Counted from the stretch's first letter, positions 21,965 through 31,106 are shown. The stretch: 64,000 bases of DNA from Sphingosinicella sp. CPCC 101087 (GCF_004151485.1 NZ_SBFF01000013.1:62402-126401); one strand, 5' to 3'. Made by a program: numbers and translations. Notes: generated by a model from the letters alone, not told the origin.

Positions 21965-22573
21965 ATCCTCGGGCGAGGCAGCGCGCGTCTGATCGTTGGG
22001 CGTGCCGGGCCGATAGCCGAGATCGTGGAAGGCCGGTCCGTTCGCGCCATCCATCGCCAGATCGTGGCAGGTCAGCGCGTACAGGATGGCCGAGCCCGAC
22101 TGGTAGCCGGCGAGGTTGAACAGATCGAGGCGGTGGACGAGGAGCGCGCTGTCGCCGCCCGCCGACGGGTCCGGAAAGGCGAAGGCCGGGCGAGCCGTGG
22201 AGCAAAAGGCATAGTCCTGCCGGTCGGACGCTTCCCAGTCGATTCCGGATCCGCCGTCGGCGGCGGGATCGGACCCGTCGTCCATCGAGGATCCCGGCCG
22301 ATAGGTGAGGCGCCGCAACTCGCCATCCTCCGCGGCCGCCAACGGGGTGACCGAGACGACCCGCGCCCACTGACACGTGCCCTGACGGCATTCGACGCGG
22401 ACGATGCGGACCGCCTGCGCGGGGTCCGGCGCGGCCGGAGCTCCGGCCGGTGGCTGGATTACCTGGACCGGCGCCTCGGCACCGGGCGAAAAGGGCCGAT
22501 AGAGCGCCCACAGGGCAGCGCCGCCCGCGACGAGGAGGACGGCGGCGACGGCAATGGCGATGCGTGAATTCAT
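21950..22573 (-). CDS. Membrane-anchored hypothetical protein
   Basis: A 207-residue protein with one N-terminal membrane helix ('IAIAVAAVLLVAGGAALWAL') and a Pro/Ala linker, so the rest is probably periplasmic. Four cysteines, including 'VECRQGTCQW', could form disulfides. I do not recognise the family. Its stop lies inside the last 15 bases of the Mur ligase gene, so the two genes converge with overlapping ends. Confidence 0.65.
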   Translation of the reverse strand: MNSRIAIAVAAVLLVAGGAALWALYRPFSPGAEAPVQVIQPPAGAPAAPDPAQAVRIVRVECRQGTCQWARVVSVTPLAAAEDGELRRLTYRPGSSMDDGSDPAADGGSGIDWEASDRQDYAFCSTARPAFAFPDPSAGGDSALLVHRLDLFNLAGYQSGSAILYALTCHDLAMDGANGPAFHDLGYRPGTPNDQTRAASPEDLLRL

Positions 22574-22673
22574 CGATGCCGCCCTAGGACCCTCGCCGAC
22601 GCCCTGTCCAGAAGCGGATAGAAGAACGGCGGACCCGAAGGCCCGCCGTCAGTTGCGGAAAAGCGAGGCGGAT

Positions 22674-23222
22674 TCAGCCGGCGACGGTCATGTCGACCTT
22701 CTCGACCCACTCCGGATAGAAGACGGGCTCGCGGTTCGACCAGCCCGGGGCGGTGGCCGCCGCTTCGCTGATCGACTGCAGCAGGGTGCGGCGGCGCTCC
22801 GGATGTAGATGCGGAAGCGCGGCGGCGGCGCAGAAGGCCGCGGGGAGCCACGGCCGGATATTCGCGCCGACCAGCCGCTCGTAGAGAAACCGGTAGGAAG
22901 CGAAGCAGGTCAACCGCTCCTGGCCGAGGTCGAAGGCGGTCATGGTGATGAGCGGCGCCATCAGCGGCTCCATCGCGTCGAGGCCGCTATCGTCGGGTAC
23001 ATAAGTGCGGATATGGTCGAGGCGGCGATAGACGCGCTCCTGCGCGCGGATGCTCGCGGCTTCGGCCGGGTCGCGTGACCAGCGCTTCACCGCATCGCGG
23101 CGATCGAGCCCGATGTCGAGCGACCGGCGGATGTAGCGTTGCGTCCCCTTCGCGAAGCCCGCAAATTCCTTCATCTCAGCCAGTGCCACCGCTCCATCAG
23201 CGGGCCGAGTCCTCGTACTCAT
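22674..23222 (-). CDS. Hypothetical protein
   Basis: About 182 residues with start ATG at 23222, chosen because it is preceded by 'AAGGAGTGTGGGATT', a strong ribosome binding site. A longer in-frame start upstream has none. The protein is soluble and helix-rich: 'RRSLDIGLDRRDAVKRWSRD' near the N-terminus and 'FYPEWVEKVDMTVAG' at the end. There is no signal peptide or known catalytic motif. The neighbour on the start side is a divergent sensor kinase 540 bases away. Confidence 0.65.
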   Translation of the reverse strand: MSTRTRPADGAVALAEMKEFAGFAKGTQRYIRRSLDIGLDRRDAVKRWSRDPAEAASIRAQERVYRRLDHIRTYVPDDSGLDAMEPLMAPLITMTAFDLGQERLTCFASYRFLYERLVGANIRPWLPAAFCAAAALPHLHPERRRTLLQSISEAAATAPGWSNREPVFYPEWVEKVDMTVAG

Positions 23223-23762
23223 AATCCCACACTCCTTTTGCCCTGCGGGATTCATGCACCAGGACGGCTTACGATGCCGTTAACCAAAATCCCGCTCCCT
23301 GTTCATAATTGAATCACGCTTCGACTCGGCGAGCAATGCCCAAAGCCGGCCGTTCGTCGCAGCCGCAGCCGACTGTCGCTCCATGGCAACAGGCCGAGGA
23401 AAGAGAATCGCGCCGTCACAGCGGTTTCTTGCGTATCCGAAACGAAAATGGGCGGCGATAATTTCCTGTGGATAAGCCACGGGCGGGCCCCGTCGGCCTG
23501 CGGGTCGCGCCGAAAAGGACGAGCATTCCCGAATCTCGCAAGGTCGCTGACGCGAGCCCGCAGCCCATGCTATGCCATGAACGTGGGCGGGAATCGGGTC
23601 GAAGGCGCAGCCGGCGGGGAAGAGGCGGAACCGATTCTCGGTGAAGCCGACGCGCACGGCTATCGGCGTGCGCTGCCCGGTTTTTCGACCAACGAGCGCA
23701 GCCATTCTGCCAACGACGCGGCCGCGCAAGGCTTTTCAACGCCCGCTGCGCTAACAGACGGC
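23223..23762. other. Intergenic region between divergent genes
   Basis: This 540-base region separates the hypothetical gene (minus) from the sensor kinase (plus) and must hold both promoters. The part near 23265-23330 is AT-richer, including 'TTAACCAAAATC' and 'TTCATAATTGAATCA'. An in-frame ATG at 23577 could extend the kinase by 62 unconserved-looking residues. I see no RNA gene or repeat in it. Confidence 0.5.
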
Positions 23763-24878
23763 ATGGACAGGACGCTCGCCGAGGCCGACACGCGACGGCT
23801 GCCGGATCTCGGCATAGCCCTTAAATCGATCTCGGCCTTCTGGCTGCTCTACGCCACCCTGATCACTCTCAGAGCGCTCGTCGTCCAGTTTCCGGATTTC
23901 TGGGAGATGCTGGCCCGGCGCGGCGTCGCGGCCCTGGCCGGCGCGTCGATCACCTTCGTCGTCTATCTCGCGCTTCGTCCGACGCAGGGGTCGAGCCTCA
24001 GCGTCAAGGCGTTCGTCGCTGCCTTGCTCTGCCTGCCGGCATCGATGCTGTTCTCCGCGTTCAACTATTACATCTTCTACGTCTATGCCCCGCTCGACGC
24101 GGCCAAGAACGATCCCTCGATGAAGGGCATGTCGGGGTGGGAGATGCTCTGGCGCAGCGTCGCCGAGGGAACGCTCAGCTGGTACTTCATCTTCGCGGCC
24201 TGGGCCGCCTTCTTCGTGGCGATGAGCTATGCACGCCAACTCCGCCTCGCCGACCGACGCGCCGGAATGCTGGCGCGGGAGGCCCAGGAGGCGCAGCTCC
24301 GCGCCCTGCGCTACCAGATCAATCCGCATTTCCTGTTCAACACGCTCAACTCGCTCTCCTCGCTGATCCTGTCGCAGAAGACCGACGTCGCCGAGCGGAT
24401 GCTGATGAACCTCTCGACATTCTTCCGCGCCACCTTGTCGGCCGATCCGACCGCCGACGTTCCGCTGCAGGAGGAGATCAAGCTGCAACGGCTCTATCTC
24501 GACATCGAGCAGATCCGCTTTCCCAAGCGGCTGTCGGTCGAGGTCGACGTGCCCGACTCCCTGCTCGGCGCACGGGTGCCGGTGCTGATCCTCCAGCCGG
24601 TCGTCGAGAATGCGGTCAAATATGGAGTCGCCAAGTCGCGCAAGCCGGTCACGATCAAAATCTCCGCTTATGAGGAAGCGGGGCGGCTCCACATCAAGGT
24701 CAAGGACGACGGCGAGACGGCGGCGGAAGCCTGCGACGCCGGCACCGGTGTCGGCCTGCGCAACGTTTGCGACCGGCTCACGGCGCGCTACGCTTCGCGC
24801 GCCGGCTGCCTGTACGGCCCCGATCCGGACGGCGGGTTCACCGTCCACATCTTCCTGCCGGTGACGAGGAATGGCTGA
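23763..24878 (+). CDS. LytS/YehU-type sensor histidine kinase
   Basis: A 371-residue inner-membrane kinase. Four predicted membrane helices fall between about residues 22 and 155. They are followed by the His_kinase motif 'LRYQINPHFLFNTLNSLSSL' with phospho-accepting His189, then the ATPase part with 'LILQPVVENAVKYGV' and the G box 'GTGVGLRNVCDRL'. ATG 23763 gives the usual short N-terminal tail before helix 1. The stop overlaps the start of the LytTR regulator by 8 bases, so they form one two-component operon. The signal is unknown. Confidence 0.9.
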   Translation: MDRTLAEADTRRLPDLGIALKSISAFWLLYATLITLRALVVQFPDFWEMLARRGVAALAGASITFVVYLALRPTQGSSLSVKAFVAALLCLPASMLFSAFNYYIFYVYAPLDAAKNDPSMKGMSGWEMLWRSVAEGTLSWYFIFAAWAAFFVAMSYARQLRLADRRAGMLAREAQEAQLRALRYQINPHFLFNTLNSLSSLILSQKTDVAERMLMNLSTFFRATLSADPTADVPLQEEIKLQRLYLDIEQIRFPKRLSVEVDVPDSLLGARVPVLILQPVVENAVKYGVAKSRKPVTIKISAYEEAGRLHIKVKDDGETAAEACDAGTGVGLRNVCDRLTARYASRAGCLYGPDPDGGFTVHIFLPVTRNG

Positions 24879-25614
24879 GAACCCACCGCTTCGCATCATG
24901 GTAGTCGACGACGAGCCGCTCGCCGTCGAACGGCTACAGCTCCTGCTCGCGCGCTGCCCGGGAGCCACCGTCGTCGGTACCGCCAATGACGGCGAGGCGG
25001 CGCTTCGCATCGCCGAGGCGGTCGCCCCCGATCTGGTCCTGCTCGACATCGCCATGCCCGGCATGGACGGGATCGATGTCGCCCGAGCCTTGTCCGATTC
25101 GGCGGTGGATCCGGTGGTGGTGTTCGTCACCGCGTTCGACAATTTCGCCGTCGCCGCGTTCGACGTGGCGGCGATCGATTATCTGATGAAGCCGGTGCAG
25201 CTCGACCGCCTCGAACGGGCGCTGGAGCGCGTCAGGGCCCACCTGGCCGGAGGCGACCGCGCCGGCCGACGCCGGATGCCGGCGCATGTCGAGGAATTCT
25301 GGGTGCCGGACCATAGCGGACTGGTCCGGATCGCCGCCTCCGACATCGAAAGGGTCACTGCGGAGCGCGATTACATGCGCCTTCACGTGGGTCCGCGCAG
25401 CTGGCTGATCCACCGGACGATCGCCAAGCTGGAAGAGGATCTGGATCCGGAGATGTTCATCCGCGTCCACCGCTCGGTGATCCTGCGCCGCGACACGATC
25501 ACCAGCCTCTATCGCGACGATTCGGGCCATTGGACCGCTCGGCTGGCGGACGGCGGCGAGCAGAGGATCGGCCGGTCCTATGTCGACCAGGTGAAGAGGC
25601 TGGCCGGACGCTGA
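24871..25614 (+). CDS. LytTR-family response regulator
   Basis: A 247-residue regulator. The receiver domain covers about 1-125, with acidic pocket Asp13-Asp14 in 'MVVDDEPLA', phospho-acceptor Asp59 in 'LVLLDIAMPGMDG', and 'DYLMKPVQ' carrying the conserved Lys. The C-terminal LytTR DNA-binding domain (about 143-247) includes 'RIAASDIERVTAERDYMRLH' and 'MFIRVHRSVILRRDTI'. It is coupled to the upstream kinase by overlap. LytTR regulators bind direct repeats of about 9-10 bp; no target site is evident in the window. Confidence 0.93.
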   Translation: MAENPPLRIMVVDDEPLAVERLQLLLARCPGATVVGTANDGEAALRIAEAVAPDLVLLDIAMPGMDGIDVARALSDSAVDPVVVFVTAFDNFAVAAFDVAAIDYLMKPVQLDRLERALERVRAHLAGGDRAGRRRMPAHVEEFWVPDHSGLVRIAASDIERVTAERDYMRLHVGPRSWLIHRTIAKLEEDLDPEMFIRVHRSVILRRDTITSLYRDDSGHWTARLADGGEQRIGRSYVDQVKRLAGR

Positions 25615-25681
25615 GGCCTTCGGTGCTTTCATACGGCTTTTCGCCAAGCTCAATGCCTACTCTGCATGGGCGGATTAGGAT

Positions 25682-25740
25682 CGAATGATAACCGCTCATC
25701 CTGAGTAGCGGCTGAGCCTGTCGAAGCCGCGTATCGAAGG
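25682..25740. repeat. Intergenic repeat of the 'GCCTGTCGAAG' type
   Basis: The sequence contains 'CATCCTGAGTAGCGGCTGAG' followed by 'CCTGTCGAAGCCGCGTATCG'. This resembles a widespread intergenic repeat of sphingomonads and other alphaproteobacteria with core 'CCTGAG...TTGTCGAAG'. Arms AGCGGC and GCCGC can pair. It is assigned from memory of such repeats; only one copy is seen in this window. Confidence 0.45.
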
Positions 25741-25751
25741 ACGGACAAAGG

Positions 25752-25785
25752 AAAAGGGAGGCGACGGCTTTTGCCGTCGCCTCCC
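25752..25785 (-). terminator. Intrinsic terminator of the UrcA gene
   Basis: GGGAGGCGACGGC (25756-25768) and GCCGTCGCCTCCC (25773-25785) form a perfect 13-bp stem with a TTTT/AAAA loop. On the minus strand the stem is followed by TTTTCC, so it terminates transcripts coming from the UrcA-family gene, whose stop is 25 bases upstream of the stem. Confidence 0.88.
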
Positions 25786-25810
25786 GGAGGAGCCGGACTG
25801 CCCGGTGGGC

Positions 25811-26152
25811 TCAGTTGGCAGCCCGGCTCACACGCACAGCGGCATAGCGCTGGCCGCCGACGAGGGCGTTGCGCTGCGACGCCGCGGAAGCGATCACCTC
25901 CTGCCGGCACAGGCGCGACATCTCGTTCCACTTCAGCTCGACGAGCAGATACTCGCCGCATACCCGGCGCGCGGCGGCCGCGATGCGGCGATCGAGCGCA
26001 GCCTGTCCGGCGGAATTGGCGAGGTTGAGGTCCTGATGCTGGACCATGACGGCATCGAGCTGACCGGCCACCGCGGGGGCGGCTCCGAGGCTGATGGTGG
26101 CGAAGCCGGCCGCAACGGCGGCCACGGCGAGGATGGACGAACGAACGGACAT
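25811..26152 (-). CDS. UrcA family protein (exported)
   Basis: A 113-residue protein with a signal peptide ending near 'APAVAG', then one UrcA-type domain with 'AALDRRIAAAARRVCGEY' and 'EMSRLCRQEVIASAASQRNA'. The two Cys probably form a disulfide. UrcA-family proteins are small periplasmic proteins of unknown function found mainly in sphingomonads, caulobacters and xanthomonads. The start is supported by 'AAAGGAATGAGAA' before ATG. It has its own strong terminator and stands as a single gene. Confidence 0.85.
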   Translation of the reverse strand: MSVRSSILAVAAVAAGFATISLGAAPAVAGQLDAVMVQHQDLNLANSAGQAALDRRIAAAARRVCGEYLLVELKWNEMSRLCRQEVIASAASQRNALVGGQRYAAVRVSRAAN

Positions 26153-26627
26153 TTCTCATTCCTTTCAAAGGCCGGATTGGCCGTTGCGAGTTGCGGCGTT
26201 CGGGCAGGAAGCGGGGGCAGATGCCCTGCCCGCTCGCCGCCTTTTGCTTCTCGCCGATGGCGCGATCTTCCGCCTGTCCGTTTCGACCATGGCGCCGGCC
26301 GCTTCGGCCAATCCCGCGACGTTTCGACCAAATGCAGGCCCCGCTCGACGAGAAGGCAGACGGCGGCGGCAACCGCCCGGCAGCGCGAGTCGTTGATCAC
26401 GCGAATCCAGCGAGACGGAGCGGCGAAGCCGCAAGCGGCGACAAGCTCAACAAGGCGACTCCGAGCCGCAAGTCGACGGCAAAAGCCGGCTGAGCAGGGG
26501 GCTCGGCGCGCAAGCAATGTCTTTTGGCCTGTCCCTCACCGGGACGGCTCGAAATCAGGGGGCGCCAAGATTAAGGTTTTGACGCTATCTGCCCGTTCCG
26601 GGAGCCACATTCCGGACGAAAGCGGGC
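26153..26627. other. 475-base intergenic region, no gene recognised
   Basis: It lies between the divergent UrcA (minus) and SleB-like (plus) genes. Short open frames occur on both strands, but they lack ribosome binding sites and look like by-products of the base composition. The AT-richer stretch 'AGATTAAGGTTTTGACGC' near 26570 is the most likely place for the hydrolase promoter. I see no RNA gene or repeat. Confidence 0.45.
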
Positions 26628-27584
26628 ATGGCCTTGAGCGAATCGACACGAGGAATTGGGCGGGACGGCAAGCCGGAGCGGGTCTGGCGCTGGGCGCTGC
26701 TCGCCTTGGTGCCGACGAGCATTTCCTGCGTCCCGGTGGAAAACGGGCGAGCGCCGACGGCTCCGTCCGCTGTCTCCCCGGCCACCGCTCCAGAGACCGA
26801 AGCCCCGGATCCTGCCGCGGCTCTCCTCATGGGCCGGACCCGGTCGATTCTCGCGGCGCTGGCGCGCGGCGGCGATGCCTCGGCTTTCCGCGGCCGCTCC
26901 CCCGTCGACCAGCTCCGCTCGCTCGACTGCCTCGCCCAGGCCATCTATTATGAAGCGGCCTCCGAGAGCGAAGACGGCCAGCGCGCGGTCGCCCAGGTCG
27001 TCCTCAACCGGGTCCGCCACCCGGCCTGGCCGAACAGCGTCTGCGGCGTCGTCTATCAGGGGCCGATGCGGGCCGGCGGTGGGTGCCAGTTCACCTTCAC
27101 CTGCGACGGCTCGCTGACGCGTCCCGCGGGAGGCATCGCCTGGGCGAGGGCCCGGGCGCTGGCCGCAGAAGCGCTCGCCGGCCGAGTCTATGCGCCGGCC
27201 GGATCGTCGACGCACTACCATACCCATGCGGTCTCGCCCTCCTGGGCGCCGCGGCTCCAGCCGACCCTGTCGATCGGCGCCCACGCCTTCTACCGCCTGC
27301 CGGGCGCCGCTGGAGAGGGATCCGCCTTCACCGCGAACTATGCAGGCCGCGAGCCCCTGCCCCAGCCGTCGATGATCCTGGTCCGTCCGGCGGCAACGGC
27401 GAGCGCACCGGCCTTTGCGGCCTTGCCGGAGGTCCCGCCTCCCGCTGCTGCCGCGCCGGCTCCGATCTCCCTCCCCTCCGACCTCGCTTTGGCGAGCAGC
27501 CCGCCCGAATCGACGGTGCGGGAGGAATATCGATCCTCCGGCCAATGGCGGGACGACGCGCCTGCGGCGATCACCGGCCGGTAG
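26628..27584 (+). CDS. SleB-like cell wall hydrolase
   Basis: A 318-residue protein with an N-terminal hydrophobic segment ('WALLALVPTSISC'), so it is exported or anchored. A Hydrolase_2/SleB domain spans about 95-225: 'CLAQAIYYEAASESEDGQRA' with the catalytic Glu, 'VVLNRVRHPAWPNSVCGVVY', 'GGCQFTFTCDGS' and 'STHYHTHAVSPSWAP'. The tail is Pro/Ala-rich. SleB-type enzymes are lytic transglycosylases first described in spore germination; in Gram-negatives they probably remodel peptidoglycan. Confidence 0.88.
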   Translation: MALSESTRGIGRDGKPERVWRWALLALVPTSISCVPVENGRAPTAPSAVSPATAPETEAPDPAAALLMGRTRSILAALARGGDASAFRGRSPVDQLRSLDCLAQAIYYEAASESEDGQRAVAQVVLNRVRHPAWPNSVCGVVYQGPMRAGGGCQFTFTCDGSLTRPAGGIAWARARALAAEALAGRVYAPAGSSTHYHTHAVSPSWAPRLQPTLSIGAHAFYRLPGAAGEGSAFTANYAGREPLPQPSMILVRPAATASAPAFAALPEVPPPAAAAPAPISLPSDLALASSPPESTVREEYRSSGQWRDDAPAAITGR

Positions 27585-27707
27585 CGTAGCCCTCCCGGTT
27601 TCCGGGGCGTTCGGCCGCCTGCAGGGCAGGCGCTGAGGATCGACCCCAGGCGGCTTTCCCGTCCCGACGTCCGCCGGATCGCGGTTTCCCTTCCGACCGG
27701 ACCTATC

Positions 27708-28796
27708 CTAGCCCACGCGCGTCAGGCGGGCGGCCAGCCTGGCGGCGCCGGGCAGGCGCCCGACCAGTGCCATCATCGCCCGGCGGGTCGCCGCGCGCTC
27801 CGCCGACCGACGGATCAATTCGGCGAGCCGCACCGGCCGCGCGGAGCGCCCGGCGAAGGCGTTCTGAAAGCCGCCCGCGGCCCCGGCGCCGCCCGCGAGA
27901 TAGGCTCGTGCCGCCAGCTCGCCGCTCGCCAACGCGATGGCGATTCCGTCGCCGGCCAACGAGGCGATGACGGCCGACTGGTCGCCGAGCCGGAACAGGC
28001 CCCGGCGGCGGCCCTGCGCACGCCAGCCATAAGGCACGCCCGCCACCGCTTCCCACGCCAGCGGAAGGACGTCCCCAAGCCGCGATCGCAGGACGGGGGA
28101 TTCCTCCGCCAGCGCGCGAACCAGCGCCTCCGGGCTACCTTCCCGCGCCAGCCTCGCCCGCGAGACGGACAGGCAAAAATTGGCGGACCCGTCCTCCTGC
28201 AGGAGCAGGCCGGCATAGCCCTCGTCGAACAGGTGCAACTCGATCGTGCCGGCCAGAGCCCGCTCGAGGTCGGGGCGAGGCGAGAGCGCCGCCCGCAACC
28301 CGGTGGCGGGCCGCTCGCGCCGGCCGTCGAGGTCGCGCGCCGCGCCGCGCAGCTCATGCTTGCCGGTCGCGAGGAACAGGGCGTCGGCGCAGACGACCTC
28401 TCCGTCGTCGAACCGCACGCCTTCGACCTCCAATGCACGAGCGGTGCGGCCGCGATGGACGCGTGCGCCGGCCTGTTCGGCCGCGGCGAGCAAGGCGGCG
28501 TCGAGGCTTCGTCGCGACAATCCGGCGGCCATTCCGGGCAAGGCTGCCTCGACCATCTTGCCGTCCGCCAGCAGCCGCAGATTCCGGATGGGTCGCGCGC
28601 CGAGCGCGTGCGGATCGACACCCAGCCCCCGCAGCCGCGCGAGTGCGTCCCAGCCGAGGAATCCGCCGCAGACGACGTCGCGCTCGCCGCGGCTGCGATC
28701 GAACAGCTCCGGCCCCGCGCCCCCGCGCGCGAGGACCAGGGCGGCGGCGGCTCCGGCCGGACCGCCGCCGACGATCAGCGCGTCCGTTCGACGCAT
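27708..28796 (-). CDS. FAD-dependent oxidoreductase (geranylgeranyl-reductase/UbiH-like)
   Basis: A 362-residue flavoprotein. The FAD-binding motif 'DALIVGGGPAGAAAALVLAR' is at the N-terminus, followed by 'CGGFLGWDALARLRGLGVD' (the substrate-lid Cys-Gly-Gly region seen in geranylgeranyl reductase-like enzymes) and 'LFRLGDQSAVIASLAGDGIA', the second FAD motif. It is the last gene of a three-gene operon and overlaps the methyltransferase by 22 bases. In that setting it probably hydroxylates or reduces the polyketide made by the type III PKS; this is inferred by analogy with the Streptomyces srsABC alkylresorcinol pathway. Confidence 0.87.
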   Translation of the reverse strand: MRRTDALIVGGGPAGAAAALVLARGGAGPELFDRSRGERDVVCGGFLGWDALARLRGLGVDPHALGARPIRNLRLLADGKMVEAALPGMAAGLSRRSLDAALLAAAEQAGARVHRGRTARALEVEGVRFDDGEVVCADALFLATGKHELRGAARDLDGRRERPATGLRAALSPRPDLERALAGTIELHLFDEGYAGLLLQEDGSANFCLSVSRARLAREGSPEALVRALAEESPVLRSRLGDVLPLAWEAVAGVPYGWRAQGRRRGLFRLGDQSAVIASLAGDGIAIALASGELAARAYLAGGAGAAGGFQNAFAGRSARPVRLAELIRRSAERAATRRAMMALVGRLPGAARLAARLTRVG

Positions 28797-29479
28797 AGCC
28801 GTAGCGGGAAATGCCGCACCACGCGGGCGGCGCCCTCCGGAACGCCGGCGGCGGCGAGGATGGCCCGCCATTCCCGAGGTCGGAAGGAACGGGCGATCGA
28901 CAGGCGGCCGTCCTCGCGGACGATCGGGTGCGCACCGATCAGCCGAGCGAGCACCGGAAAGCCGTGATAGGCCAGAAGATGGCGGTGCAGGTCGTTGATC
29001 AGCCAGCCGCGCTCCGCCCTCGCCTCCATGAAGCGAATGAAGGCGTCGAGTTCGGCGTCGGTCATGTGATGGGCGACGAGACTGCTGACGACGAAGTCGA
29101 AGCGGCCCGGCACGTCGCGATAGTCGCCGGTGACGAACGCAATCGGCAGGTCCGGCGAAGTCGCGGCGCGGGCCGCGGCTTCGCTGCGCGGATTGAGATC
29201 GACCCCGACCAGATCGGCCGCCACGCCCCGGCGCCCGGACCATCGCGCGATTCGGCGCAGCATGTCGCCATCTCCGAAGCCGACGTCGAGCAGCCGGAAG
29301 GCCTTCATGCCGCGCGCCGAGCGATCGAGAAAGGCAAGAGTCGGCCGGGCGGCGAAGGTCCAGGCGTTCACCCGCGAAAGGTCGCGCAACACCTGGTCAT
29401 AGACGCCGGGATCGAGCGCCGGATCGTCCATCTGCTCGTCATCGCGAGCGCGCTCCACGAGACCACGGGCCGGACTCAT
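28775..29479 (-). CDS. SAM-dependent class I methyltransferase
   Basis: A 234-residue methyltransferase. SAM motif I 'RLLDVGFGDGDMLRRIARWS' is near residues 62-81, 'LVGVDLNPRSEAAARAA' gives the acidic ribose-binding position, and 'FDFVVSSLVAHHMTDAELD' is motif II. It lies between the type III PKS gene (232 bases upstream) and the oxidoreductase (22-base overlap). It probably methylates the ring or a carboxyl or hydroxyl group of the PKS product. The start could also be the ATG at 29431. Confidence 0.9.
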   Translation of the reverse strand: MSPARGLVERARDDEQMDDPALDPGVYDQVLRDLSRVNAWTFAARPTLAFLDRSARGMKAFRLLDVGFGDGDMLRRIARWSGRRGVAADLVGVDLNPRSEAAARAATSPDLPIAFVTGDYRDVPGRFDFVVSSLVAHHMTDAELDAFIRFMEARAERGWLINDLHRHLLAYHGFPVLARLIGAHPIVREDGRLSIARSFRPREWRAILAAAGVPEGAARVVRHFPLRLCVERTR

Positions 29480-29711
29480 GACTGGAGGCGGTCGTGACGG
29501 GCCGGAACGAACAGGTCGGCGGATCCCCCGGACCCGACTACGCCGTCGGGAGGACTGCGTCCCTGCTCAGGTCGTCCGCCAAGGGGCAAGGAGGGAGCGA
29601 TGCTGACGCATCGTGACTGCCGCAGCGGCGCTGCCCGGGCGGCAAGAACCGGCCTGGCGGTTCGCGGTCGGACCGATCCCGACCACCTCCAGCTCTGAAT
29701 CCGGACCCAAG

Positions 29712-30806
29712 TCACGCCACGGCGGGCAGCGGCCCGGCGCCGGCCCGCGAGAAATGGAAACCTTCGGCGGCGAGCCCCGGGCCGAAGGCGAGCGCCACGC
29801 CCTTGCGCACATCGGAGCGTCCGAGCAACTCCGCCAGCACGAACATCAGAGTGGAGGAGGACATGTTGCCGAAGCGGGCCAGGATGTCGCGCGAGGCAAA
29901 CAGCGAGCCTTGCGGCAGCTCCAGCCCCTTCTCGACCGCATCGAGGATCGAGCGCCCGCCGGCGTGCACGGCCCAGCTGTCCACCTCGTCGGGCGCCCAG
30001 CCGTTGTACAAGGTGGCGCGCAGATCCTCGTCCTGCAGCGCCGCGTTGATGCGGTTGGGCACCTCGCCCGACAGGGTCATCTCGAAACCGGTATCGACGA
30101 TCTTCCACTGGATAAGCTCGGCCGACTCCTCGAGCTGGGCCGAAAAGAGATGGCTCATCTCGAACCCACCGGGCTCCGAGGTCACGAGTGCCGCCGCCGC
30201 CCCGTCGCTGAACTGAAGCATGGCGAGAAGCTGCTCGAGCTGCTGAGTATGCTGGAGGTGGAGCGAGCAGAGCTCGACCGTGACCGCCAGCACGCGCGCC
30301 TTCGGCTCCGATCGGACGATGTGATGCGCGACCCGCAGGGCCGAAACCGCGGCATAGCAGCCCATGAAGCCGACCAGCGTCCGCTCCACCCCTTCCAGCC
30401 CCAGGCGGCGGGCGATGATCTGGTCGATTCCCGGCGCGACGAAGCCGGTGCAGCTCGCGACCACCAGATGAGTGACACCGTCCAGATCGACCTGGCCGGC
30501 AAGCTTGCCGATCGCCTCGAGCGCCAGCTCCGGCGCCGCCTCGGCATAGCATTCCATGCGCATGGACGTGGCCGGAGAGTCGCCGTGATAGAAGCCGCCC
30601 GGCCGGTCGTGGGGCAGGCCGCCCGGTGCTGGCGGGAGGACGGACCAGCGATGCTCGATCCCGGATCGGTCGGCCATGCGCATGAACAGCTTGCGCAGGC
30701 GCGGATCCTCGATCTGGCTTTCGGCCCAGTCAATGAACAGCCGGTGGACGTCATGCGGCGGAACGGTGCCGGCGATGGCGTTGATGAAAGCGCTCGGTTC
30801 GGCCAT
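29712..30806 (-). CDS. Type III polyketide synthase
   Basis: A 364-residue homodimeric condensing enzyme of the chalcone-synthase superfamily, using free acyl-CoA starters and malonyl-CoA. The full triad is visible: Cys119 in 'LVVASCTGFVAPGIDQ', His281 in 'SWAVHAGGRSILDAVE', Asn314 in 'ARFGNMSSSTLMFVL'. The start at 30806 follows 'GAAGGAGCCACGA'. Bacterial relatives make alkylresorcinols or alkylpyrones, often from fatty acyl starters. With the methyltransferase and flavoprotein downstream, the product is probably a methylated phenolic or quinone lipid. Confidence 0.94.
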   Translation of the reverse strand: MAEPSAFINAIAGTVPPHDVHRLFIDWAESQIEDPRLRKLFMRMADRSGIEHRWSVLPPAPGGLPHDRPGGFYHGDSPATSMRMECYAEAAPELALEAIGKLAGQVDLDGVTHLVVASCTGFVAPGIDQIIARRLGLEGVERTLVGFMGCYAAVSALRVAHHIVRSEPKARVLAVTVELCSLHLQHTQQLEQLLAMLQFSDGAAAALVTSEPGGFEMSHLFSAQLEESAELIQWKIVDTGFEMTLSGEVPNRINAALQDEDLRATLYNGWAPDEVDSWAVHAGGRSILDAVEKGLELPQGSLFASRDILARFGNMSSSTLMFVLAELLGRSDVRKGVALAFGPGLAAEGFHFSRAGAGPLPAVA

Positions 30807-31014
30807 TCGTGGCTCCTTCAGGATATCGTTAGACCTGAACGGCCGGCCGGACGAATAGGTTCTTCTCCGGAAGCGGAGATAATCTCCTTCACCGACGCCG
30901 ATACCGCCCGCCGTCTTGGATCCCGTCAAGTCCCGCCCGGGAGTCGCGCCGCCGCATCAGGCGAGGCAGGACGCCGTCCGCGGCCATGGAAAGGATCTGC
31001 GACCCGACCAAGAA

Positions 31015-31042
31015 GAATGGCGGACGTTGCCGCCCGCCATTC
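31015..31042 (-). terminator. Hairpin downstream of the M56 operon
   Basis: GAATGGCGG (31015-31023) pairs with CCGCCATTC (31034-31042), a 9-bp stem with a 10-base loop, about 65 bases beyond the last M56 gene stop. On the minus strand it is followed by a weak 'TTCTTGG' tract. It could end the blaI-M56 transcript, but the U-tract is poor. Confidence 0.4.
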
Positions 31043-31106
31043 CCTCCCTAGTCCCTGCATGCGGGACCTCTAAGCCTGCGCGGCGGCGCCGCGCCGGGTG
31101 AACGAA

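Noticed and set aside
23577-23762. Longer N-terminus for the LytS-type kinase (ATG 23577)
   Set aside because: The extra 62 residues are Gly/Ala/Glu-rich without family resemblance, and the first membrane helix fits a start at 23763.
29480-29711. Additional gene between the PKS and methyltransferase genes
   Set aside because: The frames in this 232-base gap are continuations or shadows of the neighbours, without a ribosome binding site or recognisable protein.
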